A DNA stretch of 64,000 nucleotides from Terripilifer ovatus (GCA_029222685.1 JARHVB010000008.1:248001-312000); one strand, 5' to 3'; positions 1 through 11,103 are shown, numbered from the stretch's first letter. Notes: generated by a model from the sequence alone, not told the origin. Numbers and translations: made by a program.

Positions 1-181
1 CCACTATGGAGACCGTATCGCCGACCTTGTAGGCCTTGTTCTCATCATGCGCATGATAATTCTTGGTCCGGCGCACGGTCTTCTTGAGCAGCGGATGCGT
101 GAAACGGCGCTCGACCTTGACGACAACCGTCTTGGCCTGCTTGTCGCTCACGACGACGCCCTGGAGAATTCGCTTCGGCAT
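1..181 (-). CDS. rpsQ: 30S ribosomal protein S17 (3' end outside window)
   Basis: S17 binds 16S rRNA early in assembly of the small subunit. The start is the ATG at 179-181, giving [20 protein letters not shown], the usual bacterial S17 beginning; the basic segment with [19 protein letters not shown] follows about 28 residues in. Only about 60 codons are inside the window and the stop lies beyond position 1. It is the last visible gene of the S10 operon, 11 bp after rpmC, which is its usual place. Confidence 0.96.
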   Translation of the reverse strand, partial: MPKRILQGVVVSDKQAKTVVVKVERRFTHPLLKKTVRRTKNYHAHDENKAYKVGDTVSIV

Positions 182-192
182 CTCGTTTGTCC

Positions 193-405
193 TTACTTCT
201 TCGCCGCGTCGCGCTTCTGCGCCGCAATGGTCTTGGCCCGGGCGATATCGCGACGCACGACGCGAACCCGCGACGTGTTTTCAAGCTGACCGGTGGCGCG
301 CTGGAAACGCAGGTTGAACTGCTCTTTCTTGAGCTTCATCACCTCGTCGACCAGCTGGTCTTCGGTCATGGCGCGGATATCGGAGAGGCGCTGATTGGTT
401 TTCAT
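193..405 (-). CDS. rpmC: 50S ribosomal protein L29
   Basis: L29 is a small helical-hairpin protein near the exit of the 50S peptide tunnel. This 70-residue product has the family pattern: an N-terminal helix with [12 protein letters not shown], the [19 protein letters not shown] core, and the C-terminal [15 protein letters not shown] helix. The length is normal. It lies between rplP and rpsQ with gaps of about 10 bp, so it is read as part of the S10 operon transcript. Confidence 0.97.
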   Translation of the reverse strand: MKTNQRLSDIRAMTEDQLVDEVMKLKKEQFNLRFQRATGQLENTSRVRVVRRDIARAKTIAAQKRDAAKK

Positions 406-415
406 CTCGTCGTCC

Positions 416-829
416 TCACTCTGCGATGCGCTGGATGAAGCGCGTCTTGATCGGCAGCTTGGCTGCGGCCAAGGTCATCGCCTCACGCGCGATATCGAGC
501 GGCACACCGTCGATCTCGAACATGATGCGGCCAGGCGCGACGCGGGCTGCCCAGAATTCCGGCGCACCCTTGCCTTTACCCATGCGCACTTCGGTCGGCT
601 TCTTCGACACCGGCACGTCCGGGAAAATGCGGATCCACACGCGGCCGGCACGCTTCATGTGACGGGTCATGGCGCGGCGGGCGGCTTCGATCTGGCGCGC
701 GGTGACGCGCTCCGGCTCAAGCGCCTTCAGACCGAACTGTCCGAAGTTCAGCTCGAACCCGCCCTTGGCCGTGCCACGGATACGGCCCTTGAAGGCCTTT
801 CTGAATTTGGTGCGCTTGGGTTGCAACAT
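416..829 (-). CDS. rplP: 50S ribosomal protein L16
   Basis: L16 sits at the A-site side of the 50S subunit and organises the tRNA-binding architecture. The 137-residue protein begins [20 protein letters not shown] and shows the conserved [27 protein letters not shown] and [19 protein letters not shown] regions. Length and order (after rpsC, before rpmC) are standard. The gap from the rpsC stop is 29 bp. Confidence 0.98.
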   Translation of the reverse strand: MLQPKRTKFRKAFKGRIRGTAKGGFELNFGQFGLKALEPERVTARQIEAARRAMTRHMKRAGRVWIRIFPDVPVSKKPTEVRMGKGKGAPEFWAARVAPGRIMFEIDGVPLDIAREAMTLAAAKLPIKTRFIQRIAE

Positions 830-858
830 TGTTTTAAGCTCTCGATGTCCTCAGGCGC

Positions 859-1611
859 TCAGGCCGCGTCGCGGTTGTTACGACCTTCGCGGCCTTCACG
901 GCCTTCACGACGCGGACGACGCTCATTACCGCCGCCGCTGTTATCCAACTCGCTCTGGCGCTTGTCCTGAGCCATCGGGTCATGCTCAAGGATTTCGCCC
1001 TTGAAGATCCAGACCTTGATGCCGCAGGTGCCATAGGCCGTATGCGCGGTGCCAACGCCGTAATCGACATCGGCGCGCAGCGTATGCAGCGGCACGCGAC
1101 CTTCGCGATACCATTCCAGGCGCGCGATTTCGGCACCGCCGAGACGGCCCGAGCAGTTGATCCGGATGCCCTGGGCGCCCAGACGCATGGCCGACTGAAC
1201 GGCCCGCTTCATGGCGCGACGGAAGGCGACGCGGCGCTCGAGCTGCTGGGCGATCGAGTCGGCGACCAGGGTCGCGTCGATCTCGGGCTTGCGCACCTCG
1301 ACGATATTGATCACGACTTCCGATTCCGTCAGCTTCGAAACCAGCTTGCGGATCTTGTCGATATCGGCGCCCTTCTTGCCGATCACCACACCCGGACGGG
1401 CGGAATGGATCGTCACGCGGCACTTTTTGTGCGGGCGCTCGATGATGATCTTCGACACAGCCGCCTGCTTCAGCGCCTTCATCAGCGCGGCACGGATGGC
1501 GATGTCTTCGTGCAGCAACTTGCCGTACTCGGCGCGCGAGGCGAACCAGCGCGAATCCCAGGTGCGGTTGATGCCGAGACGCAGGCCGACCGGATTGACT
1601 TTCTGTCCCAT
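859..1611 (-). CDS. rpsC: 30S ribosomal protein S3
   Basis: S3 lines the mRNA entry channel of the 30S subunit. The start is the ATG at 1609-1611 ([16 protein letters not shown]), the universal S3 beginning; the 25 further in-frame codons upstream run through the end of rplV and are not used. The KH domain contains [18 protein letters not shown] around residues 60-80. The C terminus carries an Arg/Gly-rich tail ([17 protein letters not shown]), a common alphaproteobacterial extension. Length is 250 residues. Confidence 0.97.
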   Translation of the reverse strand: MGQKVNPVGLRLGINRTWDSRWFASRAEYGKLLHEDIAIRAALMKALKQAAVSKIIIERPHKKCRVTIHSARPGVVIGKKGADIDKIRKLVSKLTESEVVINIVEVRKPEIDATLVADSIAQQLERRVAFRRAMKRAVQSAMRLGAQGIRINCSGRLGGAEIARLEWYREGRVPLHTLRADVDYGVGTAHTAYGTCGIKVWIFKGEILEHDPMAQDKRQSELDNSGGGNERRPRREGREGREGRNNRDAA

Positions 1612-1621
1612 CGTTCTCTCC

Positions 1622-2008
1622 TCAGGCCTTCGCTTCGGCGGGCACTTCGCGAACCACAATGGTGAGGTTCGAGAAGGTCTTTTCAATGCTGCCGGCGCGG
1701 CCGCGGGCGCGGGCGTGAAAGCGCTTCATAACAAGCGCCTTACCCACATGCGCCTCGGCGACGACGAGATCATCGACATCGAGCGAGTGATTGTTTTCGG
1801 CATTGGCTATGGCGCTCTGCAGCCCCTTGCGCACCTCGACCGAAATCCGCTTGCGCGAGAATTCCAGATCGGCGAGCGCCGCATCGACCTTCTTGCCGCG
1901 AATGAGCTGGGCGAGAAGATTGAGCTTCTGTGGGCTGACGCGCAGCATGCGCACCACCGCCTTGGCCTCGTTCTCGCCTAGAGCGCGTTCTGTCTTCGGC
2001 TTCGACAT
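1622..2008 (-). CDS. rplV: 50S ribosomal protein L22
   Basis: L22 contributes its long beta-hairpin to the wall of the nascent-peptide tunnel. The 128-residue product has the family core [20 protein letters not shown] near residues 20-40 and the hairpin segment [20 protein letters not shown] near the C terminus. It starts 1 bp after the rpsS stop codon, which suggests translational coupling within the operon. Confidence 0.97.
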   Translation of the reverse strand: MSKPKTERALGENEAKAVVRMLRVSPQKLNLLAQLIRGKKVDAALADLEFSRKRISVEVRKGLQSAIANAENNHSLDVDDLVVAEAHVGKALVMKRFHARARGRAGSIEKTFSNLTIVVREVPAEAKA

Positions 2009-2009
2009 A

Positions 2010-2288
2010 TCAGCCTCTCTTAGCCTTCTTGTCCGCGGAATGACCGTGGAACGTGCGCGTCGGCGAGAATTCGCCGAACTTGTGGCCGATCATGTCCTCG
2101 TTCACGTTGACCGGGATATGCTTGTGGCCATTGTAAACGCCGAACGTCAGACCGACGAACTGCGGCAGGATGGTGGAGCGACGGCTCCAGATCTTGATAA
2201 CTTCGGAGCGGCCGGAAGCACGCGACGTCTCTGCTTTCTTGAGCAGATAGCCGTCGATGAACGGACCTTTCCAGATCGAGCGTGCCAT
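2010..2288 (-). CDS. rpsS: 30S ribosomal protein S19
   Basis: S19 pairs with S13 in the head of the 30S subunit near the A-site tRNA. The 92 residues begin [20 protein letters not shown] and contain the conserved [19 protein letters not shown] and [14 protein letters not shown] motifs. It starts 3 bp after the rplB stop. Length and position are standard. Confidence 0.98.
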   Translation of the reverse strand: MARSIWKGPFIDGYLLKKAETSRASGRSEVIKIWSRRSTILPQFVGLTFGVYNGHKHIPVNVNEDMIGHKFGEFSPTRTFHGHSADKKAKRG

Positions 2289-2291
2289 GGA

Positions 2292-3131
2292 TCAGCCCTT
2301 CTTCTTGCTCTTGTGACGCGAGGTCACGATAAACTTGTCGGTCGACTTGTTCGAACGGGTCTTCTTGCCCTTGGTCGGCTTGCCCCAAGGGGTCACCGGG
2401 TGACGGCCACCGGACGTGCGGCCTTCACCACCACCATGCGGGTGATCGACCGGGTTCATGACGACACCGCGGTTATGCGGGCGCTGGCCGAGCCAGCGAT
2501 GACGGCCGGCCTTGCCGAGCGTCGCGTTCATATGGTCCGGGTTCGACACGGCGCCGATGGTACCGAAGCACTGGCCGTGCACCAGGCGCTGCTCACCCGA
2601 ATTCAGACGCATGATGACCATGCCCTGATCGCGGCCGACGATCTGCGCGTAAGTGCCCGCGGAGCGGGCGAGAACGCCGCCCTTGCCGATCTTCATCTCG
2701 ATGTTGTGCACGATCGTGCCCACCGGGATGTTCGACAGCGGCATCGCATTGCCGGGCTTCACGTCGACCTGATTGCCGGAGATGACTTCATCGCCGACCG
2801 ACAGGCGCTGCGGCGCCAGGATGTAAGACAGTTCGCCGTCCGCATATTTGATCAGCGCGATGAACGCTGTACGGTTCGGGTCATATTCCAGACGTTCGAC
2901 CTTCGCCGCGACGTCGAGCTTGCGGCGCTTGAAGTCGACGAGACGGTAGGACTGCTTGTGTCCGCCGCCGCGGAAACGAACCGTGATGCGGCCGTAGTTG
3001 TTGCGGCCGCCCTTGGAGGACTTGCCTTCCGTCAATGTCTTGACAGGCTTGCCCTTCCACAGCTCGGAACGGTCGACGATCACCAGCTGGCGCAGGCCCG
3101 GAGTGATCGGCTTGAAGTGTTTCAGTGCCAT
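2292..3131 (-). CDS. rplB: 50S ribosomal protein L2
   Basis: L2 is an rRNA-binding protein close to the peptidyl-transferase centre. The 279-residue product starts [20 protein letters not shown]. It shows the OB-like and SH3-like domains, with [20 protein letters not shown] in the middle. The C-terminal signature [19 protein letters not shown] contains the functionally important histidine region. Length is usual. It follows rplW by about 20 bp. Confidence 0.98.
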   Translation of the reverse strand: MALKHFKPITPGLRQLVIVDRSELWKGKPVKTLTEGKSSKGGRNNYGRITVRFRGGGHKQSYRLVDFKRRKLDVAAKVERLEYDPNRTAFIALIKYADGELSYILAPQRLSVGDEVISGNQVDVKPGNAMPLSNIPVGTIVHNIEMKIGKGGVLARSAGTYAQIVGRDQGMVIMRLNSGEQRLVHGQCFGTIGAVSNPDHMNATLGKAGRHRWLGQRPHNRGVVMNPVDHPHGGGEGRTSGGRHPVTPWGKPTKGKKTRSNKSTDKFIVTSRHKSKKKG

Positions 3132-3151
3132 CGGTCTAATCCTTGCTCCGC

Positions 3152-3463
3152 TCAGAGACCGGTCGTCACGTCGATCCGGTGGCCCTCGGCGAGGGTCACA
3201 ACGGCGCGCTTGACGTCGCTCTGGGTGCCGCGACGGCCGCGGAATACCCGGGTTTTGCCCTTGCGGACATTGGTGTTCACACTTTCGACCTTGACGTCGA
3301 AAAGGCGCTCGACCGCAGCCTTGATCTCAGGCTTCGTCGCTTCCCTGCGCACCTTGAAAACAACCTTGTTGTGCTCTGACGCCATGGTCGCCTTCTCGGT
3401 GATCACCGGAGAAACGATCACGTCGTAATGACGAGCGTCCGCGAAACGCGCTGCTTGAGTCAT
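3152..3463 (-). CDS. rplW: 50S ribosomal protein L23
   Basis: L23 lies at the tunnel exit and is the docking site for trigger factor and SRP. The 103-residue protein has the typical [12 protein letters not shown] start of the fold (residues 16-27) and the [19 protein letters not shown] loop. Its start overlaps the rplD stop (ATGA type), so the two genes are translationally coupled. Confidence 0.97.
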   Translation of the reverse strand: MTQAARFADARHYDVIVSPVITEKATMASEHNKVVFKVRREATKPEIKAAVERLFDVKVESVNTNVRKGKTRVFRGRRGTQSDVKRAVVTLAEGHRIDVTTGL

Positions 3464-4080
3464 TTGAACCGCGCCTCCAGCGCATCGATCGCCGCCTTGG
3501 TCAGCACGAGCTTTTCGCGGCGGAAAATGTCGTAGACGTTGATGCCCTGGACGGGCAGCACGTCGATATTGGGAATGTTGCGGGCCGCCAGGCTGAAGTT
3601 CGCCTGCAGCTCGGCGCCGTCGATGATCAGGGCATTGTTGAGCCCCAACTTCTCGAAGGAAGCCAGCAACGACTTGGTCTTCGGCTCGGCGAGTTCGGCC
3701 GAGTTCCAGACCACGATGCCGCCGTCCCGGAATTTCTGCGACAGGGCGTGACGCAGCGCCAGCGCACGCACCTTCTTGGGCATGTCATGCGCATGGCTGC
3801 GCACCACCGGACCGAAGGCGCGGCCACCGCCACGGAACTGGGGAACGCGCATCGAACCGTGACGAGCGCCGCCAGTACCCTTCTGCTTGTACATCTTCTT
3901 GGTCGTGCGGTTGATGTCCGCACGGTTCTTGACCGCATGGGTGCCGGCGCGCCGGGCGGCGAGCTGGTAGCGGATCATCCGCGCGATCAGGTCGGCGCGC
4001 GGCTCGAGGCCGAAAATGGCGTCATTCAGTTCGATCGAACCGGACTGGCCGCCGTCAATGGATGAGATATCGAATTTCAC
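3460..4080 (-). CDS. rplD: 50S ribosomal protein L4
   Basis: L4 reaches into the peptide tunnel; in enterobacteria it also represses the S10 operon. This 206-residue product carries the extended rRNA-binding loop with [20 protein letters not shown] around residues 65-85 and the [21 protein letters not shown] helix. Length is normal. It starts 3 bp after the rplC stop. No enterobacterial-type S10 leader was recognised upstream, so autogenous control cannot be claimed. Confidence 0.97.
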   Translation of the reverse strand: MKFDISSIDGGQSGSIELNDAIFGLEPRADLIARMIRYQLAARRAGTHAVKNRADINRTTKKMYKQKGTGGARHGSMRVPQFRGGGRAFGPVVRSHAHDMPKKVRALALRHALSQKFRDGGIVVWNSAELAEPKTKSLLASFEKLGLNNALIIDGAELQANFSLAARNIPNIDVLPVQGINVYDIFRREKLVLTKAAIDALEARFK

Positions 4081-4083
4081 GGC

Positions 4084-4806
4084 TCAGCCCTCCTTCTTTT
4101 CTTCGCTTGGGGCTGCATCGCTCGGAGCATCGGCCAGTTTGAACTTGCCTGGCTGCGGCGCTTCCTTGGGGAGCGGCTTCTTGATGGAATCGCGCATGTG
4201 GATATATCCGCCGGCGTGACCGGGCACAGCGCCTTCAACCAGCACCAGACCGCGCTCGACGTCCGTCTGGACGACGCGCAGGTTGAGCGTGGTGACGCGT
4301 TCGACACCGAGATGGCCCGCCATCTTCTTGTTCTTGAAGGTTTTGCCGGGATCCTGACGGCCGCCGGTCGAACCATGCGAACGATGCGAGAGCGACACAC
4401 CGTGGGTGGCGCGCAGACCGCCAAAGTTCCAGCGCTTCATCGGGCCGGCGAAGCCCTTGCCAAGCGTCGTGCCGCTGACATCGACGAACTGCCCCGCAAC
4501 GAAATGATCGGCGGTGATTTCGGCGCCGACCGGAATCATCTTGTCTTCCGGCACGCGAAATTCGGCGAGCTTCATCTTCGGCTCGACCTTGGCGCGCGCA
4601 AACCGTTCACGCTCCGCCTTGGGAACGTTCTTGACCTTGGCGCGGCCGATACCAAGCTGAAGCGCGGTATAGCCGTTCTGATCCTTGGTCCTGTGCGCGA
4701 CGACCTGGCAGCCGTCGAGCTTCAAAACCGTGACCGGCACATGTTCGCCTGCATCTGTGAAGACGCGGGTCATGCCGACCTTCTGTGCGATGACACCTGA
4801 ACGCAT
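4084..4806 (-). CDS. rplC: 50S ribosomal protein L3
   Basis: L3 helps build the peptidyl-transferase centre. The chosen start is the ATG at 4804-4806 ([16 protein letters not shown]), which matches family N termini; seven further in-frame codons upstream are less likely. The conserved [20 protein letters not shown] segment carries the glutamine that is methylated in many bacteria. The last 30 or so residues form an acidic/lysine-rich extension ([15 protein letters not shown]) found in many alphaproteobacterial L3 proteins. Length is 240 residues. Confidence 0.96.
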   Translation of the reverse strand: MRSGVIAQKVGMTRVFTDAGEHVPVTVLKLDGCQVVAHRTKDQNGYTALQLGIGRAKVKNVPKAERERFARAKVEPKMKLAEFRVPEDKMIPVGAEITADHFVAGQFVDVSGTTLGKGFAGPMKRWNFGGLRATHGVSLSHRSHGSTGGRQDPGKTFKNKKMAGHLGVERVTTLNLRVVQTDVERGLVLVEGAVPGHAGGYIHMRDSIKKPLPKEAPQPGKFKLADAPSDAAPSEEKKEG

Positions 4807-4858
4807 TGTTCTAGTCCTTAAAGGCACATTTCTTGAAGAGGTGCCCGGTTACCTGATC

Positions 4859-5167
<309 letters not shown>

Positions 5168-5248
5168 CATTTCATTCCCTTGCAGCTGTCAGTCCCGACA
5201 AGCCTATGCCGACCGGGATTGCAGGCCTGCACTGAGGCCCCCGGATAT

Positions 5249-5272
5249 CACGCGGCGCCGGAGCGCCGCGTG
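5249..5272. other. Perfect 10-bp hairpin between tuf and rpsJ
   Basis: The arms CACGCGGCGC (5249-5258) and GCGCCGCGTG (5263-5272) are exact complements around a 4-base loop. The hairpin lies 11 bp after the tuf stop and about 80 bp before rpsJ. No T-run follows on the minus strand, so it looks more like an RNA processing or attenuation stem than a classical terminator. That role is an inference. Confidence 0.6.
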
Positions 5273-5283
5273 AAACACGCTCC

Positions 5284-6474
<1,191 letters not shown>

Positions 6475-6637
6475 GGTCTCTTCCGGTCTTCCAATGTTAA
6501 ATCCGCCAAATTCAAAACGATGGCCAAACGCGCGGCGGAAAAGCCGCGGTTCGATAGAAAGTTTTCGCTCCCACCGCAAGCGAAATGACGCGGCGCCCAG
6601 CAAAGCGACAATCGCCGTGGCGAAAACATCTGTAAAA

Positions 6638-7753
6638 TCAAGCGACCGCGGCGATCATCCGGCGGTAATCGTCCAGGCTTGGCTTGTAGGACGCCGTTCG
6701 GTTGAAATGCGTCGCCAGCGCCGCCTGTGACACTTCTTCGAGATCGCGCACATGATATCCGGCTGCGCCAAGACCCAGCGGAAGCCCGAGATCCCTGCTC
6801 AGCGCCACGACCGCCGCCGTCGGCGAGCTGCCGCGCGGCAGATCCATCGCGGCAGCGATTCGCTGCGCCCGCTCCGGCGCATGCACCGCGACCAGATCCG
6901 TGCTGGCGATGACGCCGATATTGCTTAAAACGCCGTGATTGACGCCCTGGTCGCCGCAAGCGATGGCGATGGCATGGGCCGGGCCCAGGCCGCGCTGCAA
7001 GGCAATGCCGCCGATCAGCGCCGCGCTCATGATCTCATACCGGGCTTTGGGATCCCGACCATCGCTGACGGCCCTGCGCAGGTTGCGGAACACCCGGCCG
7101 ATGCCGTCATAGGCCATCGCCTCCGCCAGCGGATTGTCGGCTAGGGCGAAAACGCTCTCGATGCAATGGGAAAGCGCATCCATGCCGGTGGCGGCGGTCA
7201 ATTTGGGCGGCAGGGTATAGGTCAGTTCCGGATCGCAGATCGCCACTTTCGGCACGATGAAGGGTGAAGCCGCGCCGCCGCCCCGCTCGCTGGCGGTCGA
7301 GTGAATGCTGGAAGCGGGCGAGGCCTCGCTGCCGGTGCCGGCCGTTGTCGGCACGGCGATGAGCGGCGCGACGTCAGCCGAGACGCTGCCCGGCTTGCCC
7401 ATGTAATCCTCGGGCCGCCCGCCCTGATTGGCCAATATTGCCAGCATCTTTCCGCTGTCGATAACGGAGCCGCCGCCAAGCGCCACCACGCCGTCGCACT
7501 TGCCTTCGCGGTAAACGTCAAGCGCCAATAGCACGCCTTCGGAAGTCGGATTCTCCGGAATCGCATCAAATACCACAAAGGAAATCGTCGGCTTGAGCAC
7601 ATCCTCGATGCGTTGCAGCACGCCACAGGCAGCCAGATTGCGATCGGTGACGATCAGTGGCCGCGAGACACCAAGCATCTTGAGTTCCTGCGGCAGGATA
7701 CAGATCGCCCCGAATTCCAGATGAATGCGCGGCAATGTCAGCAATGGCGTCAT
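6638..7753 (-). CDS. Iron-containing alcohol dehydrogenase / maleylacetate reductase-like
   Basis: A 371-residue member of the group III (iron-dependent) alcohol dehydrogenases, which interconvert alcohols and aldehydes or reduce maleylacetate with NAD(P)H. The start is the ATG at 7751-7753 behind a GGAGG ribosome site. The nucleotide-binding [10 protein letters not shown] lies at residues 93-102 and [10 protein letters not shown] at 135-144. The expected metal ligands are present: Asp192, His196, His260 and His273. A short insertion rich in Ser/Gly lies at about 150-163. The gene is divergent from a GntR regulator, which probably controls it. The substrate cannot be read from the sequence. 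Confidence 0.88.
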   Translation of the reverse strand: MTPLLTLPRIHLEFGAICILPQELKMLGVSRPLIVTDRNLAACGVLQRIEDVLKPTISFVVFDAIPENPTSEGVLLALDVYREGKCDGVVALGGGSVIDSGKMLAILANQGGRPEDYMGKPGSVSADVAPLIAVPTTAGTGSEASPASSIHSTASERGGGAASPFIVPKVAICDPELTYTLPPKLTAATGMDALSHCIESVFALADNPLAEAMAYDGIGRVFRNLRRAVSDGRDPKARYEIMSAALIGGIALQRGLGPAHAIAIACGDQGVNHGVLSNIGVIASTDLVAVHAPERAQRIAAAMDLPRGSSPTAAVVALSRDLGLPLGLGAAGYHVRDLEEVSQAALATHFNRTASYKPSLDDYRRMIAAVA

Positions 7754-7825
7754 TGAAAGTTCCTCCAGTCCACCCCGTCTTAGCCGCGCTGCCGCCACCG
7801 GTCCATTTCAGCATGAGCTGACCAT

Positions 7826-7837
7826 TTGGGATCCCAA
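7826..7837. promoter_or_regulatory. Probable GntR operator palindrome next to a TTGACA box
   Basis: TTGGGATCCCAA is a perfect 12-bp palindrome in the 133-bp divergent region between the alcohol dehydrogenase (minus) and the GntR gene (plus). A consensus-like TTGACA hexamer starts at 7838, directly beside it and facing the GntR gene. FCD-type GntR proteins usually bind short palindromes of this size, so autoregulation and control of the dehydrogenase are likely. This is inference. Confidence 0.5.
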
Positions 7838-7886
7838 TTGACAAAACGGGAGCCCATGAGGCAGGATCAGCTACACGGAGCGCGAC

Positions 7887-8606
7887 ATGAGCCAGCAATC
7901 GCAAGCGGTGATGCAGATCCGGGAGATGATCCTGCAGGGACGGCTGGCGCCCGGCGAGCGCCTGGCCGAAGCCGGCGTCGCCAATATGCTTGGTCTCTCG
8001 CGCACGCCGGTGCGCCAGGCCCTGCCGGTGCTGGCCGAGGAAGGCCTGCTCGTCCCCGCCGGCGCCCGCGGCTATAGCGTCCGTGCCTTCACCACGCTGG
8101 AAATTCTCGAGGCCGTGGAAGTGCGCGGCGTACTCGAAGGCATGGCGGCACGCATCCTCGCCGAACGCGGTGCCTCGCGCGGACTGCTGCGGGCTCTGCG
8201 CGACAGCGTCGACCAGGGCGACGAAATATTCGCCAAGCGCCACCTCGTCGAGGCCGACGAGGCGACCTACAGCATGATCAACCTGAAATTCCATCGCACC
8301 ATCACCGACGGTGCCGAGCATGGCTTTCTGCGCGAGGCGCTCGAGCGTGCCGACCGCGTGCCCTTTGCCTCCCCCGCCGCCATCGCTTTCGACCGCCGCA
8401 ATCTCGAAGAGATGTTCGACATGCTCTGGCACGCGCACCGGCAGCACCACGCCATCCTCGACGCCATCACCAATGGCGAGGGCAGCCGCGCCGACGCCCT
8501 GTTTCGGGAGCATATTTTTTCGCAAAAGCGCAGTATGAAGCTCTCGCGAGGCATGAGCCCGCATGACATCGATCAGCCCTCCCGGCAGCGGGTGGAAAAG
8601 GGCTGA
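7887..8606 (+). CDS. GntR-family transcriptional regulator, FCD (FadR/VanR) type
   Basis: A 239-residue ligand-responsive regulator. The N-terminal winged helix (about residues 1-70) contains GRLAPGERLAEAGVANMLG and SRTPVRQALPVLAEEGLL, the typical GntR recognition region. The C-terminal all-helical FCD domain (about 80-225) has the metal/ligand-site pattern with His in LKFHRTI and in HRQHHAIL. FCD regulators usually sense organic acids or sugars acids. It is transcribed away from the iron alcohol dehydrogenase and towards the LivK-type binding protein gene, 22 bp downstream, so both are candidate targets. The ribosome site is GGAG. Confidence 0.92.
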   Translation: MSQQSQAVMQIREMILQGRLAPGERLAEAGVANMLGLSRTPVRQALPVLAEEGLLVPAGARGYSVRAFTTLEILEAVEVRGVLEGMAARILAERGASRGLLRALRDSVDQGDEIFAKRHLVEADEATYSMINLKFHRTITDGAEHGFLREALERADRVPFASPAAIAFDRRNLEEMFDMLWHAHRQHHAILDAITNGEGSRADALFREHIFSQKRSMKLSRGMSPHDIDQPSRQRVEKG

Positions 8607-8628
8607 CGAAGCAGACGAGGGAGGGATT

Positions 8629-9777
8629 ATGAAGAAGCTTATTACGGCGGCACTAATGGCCGGCCTGTTGGCCGCGGGCGGCGCACAGGCGCAGCAGACC
8701 GTCAAGATCGGCCTCATCGCGCCGATGACCGGCCCGCAGGCCGCGGCCGGCCGCCAGATGGTCGCCGGCGCAAAACTCTATATGGCGCTCAACGGCAACA
8801 AGGCCGGCGGCAAAACAGTTGAACTGATCGTCAAGGACGACACCGGCGTCGCCGACATCACCCGCCGCCTGGCGCAGGAGCTCATCGTCAACGACAAGGT
8901 CGCCGTCATCACCGGCTTCGGTTTGACGCCGCTGGCCCTGGCGGTCGGCCCCGTCATCACCCAGGCGAAAGTGCCGGCGGTGATCATGGTCGCGGGCACC
9001 GCAGCCATTACTGGCACCTCGCCCTATTTCGTGCGCATCAGCTTTACTCTGCCGCAACAGACCATCCCCAGCGCTCTCTGGGCGGCCGAAAACGGCATCA
9101 AGTCCGTCGTCTCGCTGGTTGCCGATTACGGCCCCGGCATCGACGCGCAGGACGCCTTCAAGAAGAAGTTCGAGGAAAAGGGCGGCAAGGTGCTTGAGCA
9201 ATTGCGGGCGCCGCTTCTCAACCCGGATTACGCCCCGTTCCTGCAGCGCGCCAAGGATCTCAAGCCCGATGCGCTGATGCTGTTCGTGCCGGCGCCCCAG
9301 GCCGGCGCGCTGATGCGCCAGGTGATGGACCGCGGCTTTCCGCAGGCCGGCATCAAGGTCATCGGCCCGGGCGATGCCTTCGACGACGAACAGCTCAACG
9401 CCATGGGTGACGGCGTGATCGGCTCGGTAACGTCCTACAATTATTCGGCCGCGCACGACTCGCCGGAGAACAAGAAGTTCGTCACCGAGTTCAAGAAAGC
9501 CAATGACAACGTTCGCCCCAACCTGATCGGTCTCGGCGGCTATGACGGCCTGCACGCCATCTACGCGGCCCTCGAAAAGACCAAGGGCGAGACGGACGGG
9601 CCGAAACTGCTCGAGGCATTCAAGGGCCTCACCTGGACCAGCCCGCGCGGCCCGGTGACCATCGACCCGCAGACCCGCGAACCGATTCAGAACATCTATA
9701 TCCGCAAGGTCGAACGCAAGGACGGCGAGCTCTATCACATCGAATTCGCCACCTATCCGAACCAGAAGACGCCGTAA
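8629..9777 (+). CDS. LivK-type ABC transporter substrate-binding protein
   Basis: Periplasmic type I binding protein of the branched-chain amino acid/amide (HAAT) family. The start is the ATG at 8629 behind GAGGGAGGG. A signal peptide covers about residues 1-22 (MKKLITAALMAGLLAAGGA then AQAQQ). The mature domain opens with VKIGLIAPMTGPQAAAGRQM, the family signature, and has the two-lobe pattern with GLTPLALAVGPVITQAKVP and NLIGLGGYDGLHAIYAALEK. Length is 382 residues. No permease or ATPase gene accompanies it. It is followed by a MetE-C-like gene, and the two are probably co-transcribed. The ligand is unknown; such orphan proteins often bind aromatic or organic acids. Confidence 0.9.
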   Translation: MKKLITAALMAGLLAAGGAQAQQTVKIGLIAPMTGPQAAAGRQMVAGAKLYMALNGNKAGGKTVELIVKDDTGVADITRRLAQELIVNDKVAVITGFGLTPLALAVGPVITQAKVPAVIMVAGTAAITGTSPYFVRISFTLPQQTIPSALWAAENGIKSVVSLVADYGPGIDAQDAFKKKFEEKGGKVLEQLRAPLLNPDYAPFLQRAKDLKPDALMLFVPAPQAGALMRQVMDRGFPQAGIKVIGPGDAFDDEQLNAMGDGVIGSVTSYNYSAAHDSPENKKFVTEFKKANDNVRPNLIGLGGYDGLHAIYAALEKTKGETDGPKLLEAFKGLTWTSPRGPVTIDPQTREPIQNIYIRKVERKDGELYHIEFATYPNQKTP

Positions 9778-9783
9778 GCAACA

Positions 9784-9819
9784 ACCGTGCGGCGGACACG
9801 ACTGCATCTGCCGCACGGT
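9784..9819. other. Intercistronic stem-loop between binding-protein and MetE-like genes
   Basis: ACCGTGCGGC (9784-9793) and GCCGCACGGT (9810-9819) form a perfect 10-bp stem with a 16-base loop, starting 6 bp after the binding-protein stop. There is no T-run. Stems in this position often protect the abundant binding-protein mRNA from 3' decay and reduce downstream expression; that role is inferred here. Confidence 0.5.
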
Positions 9820-9854
9820 CCATTGTCAGTTCGTCAGTCACCGAGGGAAATCGC

Positions 9855-10973
9855 ATGTCCAAAGGTCCTTTCCGCGCCGATCAGGTCGGCAGTCTGTTGC
9901 GCCCACCGGCCGTCAAGGAAGCTCGCGCCCAAAAGGCCGCCGGCCAAGTCAATGCCGAAGAGCTGCGCAAGGTCGAGGACACGGCGATCCGCCATGTGGT
10001 GAAGCTGCAGGAAGACGCCGGCATGAACGCGATCACCGACGGAGAGATCCGCCGCGCCATCTGGCATGTGGATTTCCTCACTGGCTTCGACGGCATCGAG
10101 GCGACCCAGGGCGATTATGCCGTCAGCTTCAAGGGCAAGGGCGGCGAGACCCAGAGCACAAGTTCGATGATCGCCGTCACCGGCAAGGTCGGCCGTTCGA
10201 AGCCGATCATGGTCGATCACTTCAAGTTCCTGAAATCGGTGACGACGAAGACGCCGAAATTCTGCATCCCCTCGCCGACCTATATGCACATGCGTGGCGG
10301 CAAGAAGGTCGTGGCCGACAGCGCCTATCCCGATCAGAACGAGTTCTGGGTCGATATGACCAGGGCCTATCGCGCCGAAGTGGCCGATCTGGTCGCTGCA
10401 GGCTGTACCTATCTGCAACTCGACGACGTGTCCTTCGCCACCATGTGCGATGCCGGCGTGCGCAAACAGATGGCGTCCGATGGTCTCGATCCCGAGAAGC
10501 TGCCTGAAACCTATGCCAACATCATCAACGGCCTCATCGCCGGGCGCGACGACAATCTCACCGTGACGCTGCACACCTGCCGCGGCAACCACGACAGCAT
10601 GTGGATGGCTGAAGGCGGCTATGAAGCCGTCGCCGACGCCCTGTTCAATGTCACCGAGGTCGATGGCTTCTTCCTCGAATATGACACCGACCGTGCCGGC
10701 GGCTTTGCGCCCCTGCGCTTCTTCCCCAAGGGCAGGAAGAAACTCGTGCTCGGCCTCATCAGCTCGAAGGAAGCGGCGCTCGAATCGAAGGACATGCTGA
10801 AGCAGCGCATCGACGAAGCCTCGAAATACGTGGCGCTCGACCAGCTCTGCCTCAGCCCGCAATGCGGCTTCGCCTCCAGTGCGCCCGGCAACCGCATCAC
10901 CGAAGAGATCGAGAAGAAGAAGCTCGAATTGGTGGTGGAAGTCGCGAACGAGGTTTGGGGAACGGCAGCATAA
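9855..10973 (+). CDS. MetE C-terminal-domain-like (cobalamin-independent methionine synthase family) protein
   Basis: A 372-residue stand-alone version of the MetE catalytic barrel, of the YxjG/YxjH type, that would transfer a methyl group to a thiol such as homocysteine. It starts MSKGPFRADQVGSLLRP, the family opening. Zinc ligands expected of MetE are all visible: His and Cys in LHTCRGNHDS, Glu in FFLEYDTDRAG, and Cys in LSPQCGFASS. The folate-binding N-terminal half of full MetE is absent, so the methyl donor is probably not 5-methyl-THF-polyglutamate. It lies 77 bp after the LivK-type binding protein. The real substrate is unknown. Confidence 0.85.
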   Translation: MSKGPFRADQVGSLLRPPAVKEARAQKAAGQVNAEELRKVEDTAIRHVVKLQEDAGMNAITDGEIRRAIWHVDFLTGFDGIEATQGDYAVSFKGKGGETQSTSSMIAVTGKVGRSKPIMVDHFKFLKSVTTKTPKFCIPSPTYMHMRGGKKVVADSAYPDQNEFWVDMTRAYRAEVADLVAAGCTYLQLDDVSFATMCDAGVRKQMASDGLDPEKLPETYANIINGLIAGRDDNLTVTLHTCRGNHDSMWMAEGGYEAVADALFNVTEVDGFFLEYDTDRAGGFAPLRFFPKGRKKLVLGLISSKEAALESKDMLKQRIDEASKYVALDQLCLSPQCGFASSAPGNRITEEIEKKKLELVVEVANEVWGTAA

Positions 10974-10986
10974 ATATGCCAATGCC

Positions 10987-11103
10987 TGTCATCCCCGACG
11001 CCGCGTAGCGGCGAGCGGGGATCCAGGAGTCCAAAGCAAGAAGCAATGGAACTGCAGGAGCATCTGGATTCCCGCTCATGCCTGCGGCACGTCGGGAATG
11101 ACA
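10987..11103. repeat. Family A dispersed repeat, inverted pair in a convergent gap
   Basis: Two 40-bp units face each other. Unit one (10987-11026) begins TGTCATCCCCGACG and ends GCGGGGATCCAG; unit two (11064-11103) is its imperfect reverse complement, beginning CTGGATTCCCGC and ending GTCGGGAATGACA. The pair can form one long hairpin. It sits between the converging MetE-like and SDR genes, where it may end transcription in both directions. A second pair of the same family lies at 33040-33140. Confidence 0.8.

Noticed and set aside
1791-3428. A 545-codon plus-strand open frame opposite rplV, rpsS, rplB and rplW
   Set aside because: It is antisense to four unmistakable ribosomal protein genes. 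Long antisense frames are expected from high-GC codon bias, and the translation resembles no protein.
9778-9854. SAM riboswitch before the MetE-like gene
   Set aside because: The region holds only one simple 10-bp stem; none of the conserved SAM-I or SAM-II core sequences could be found.
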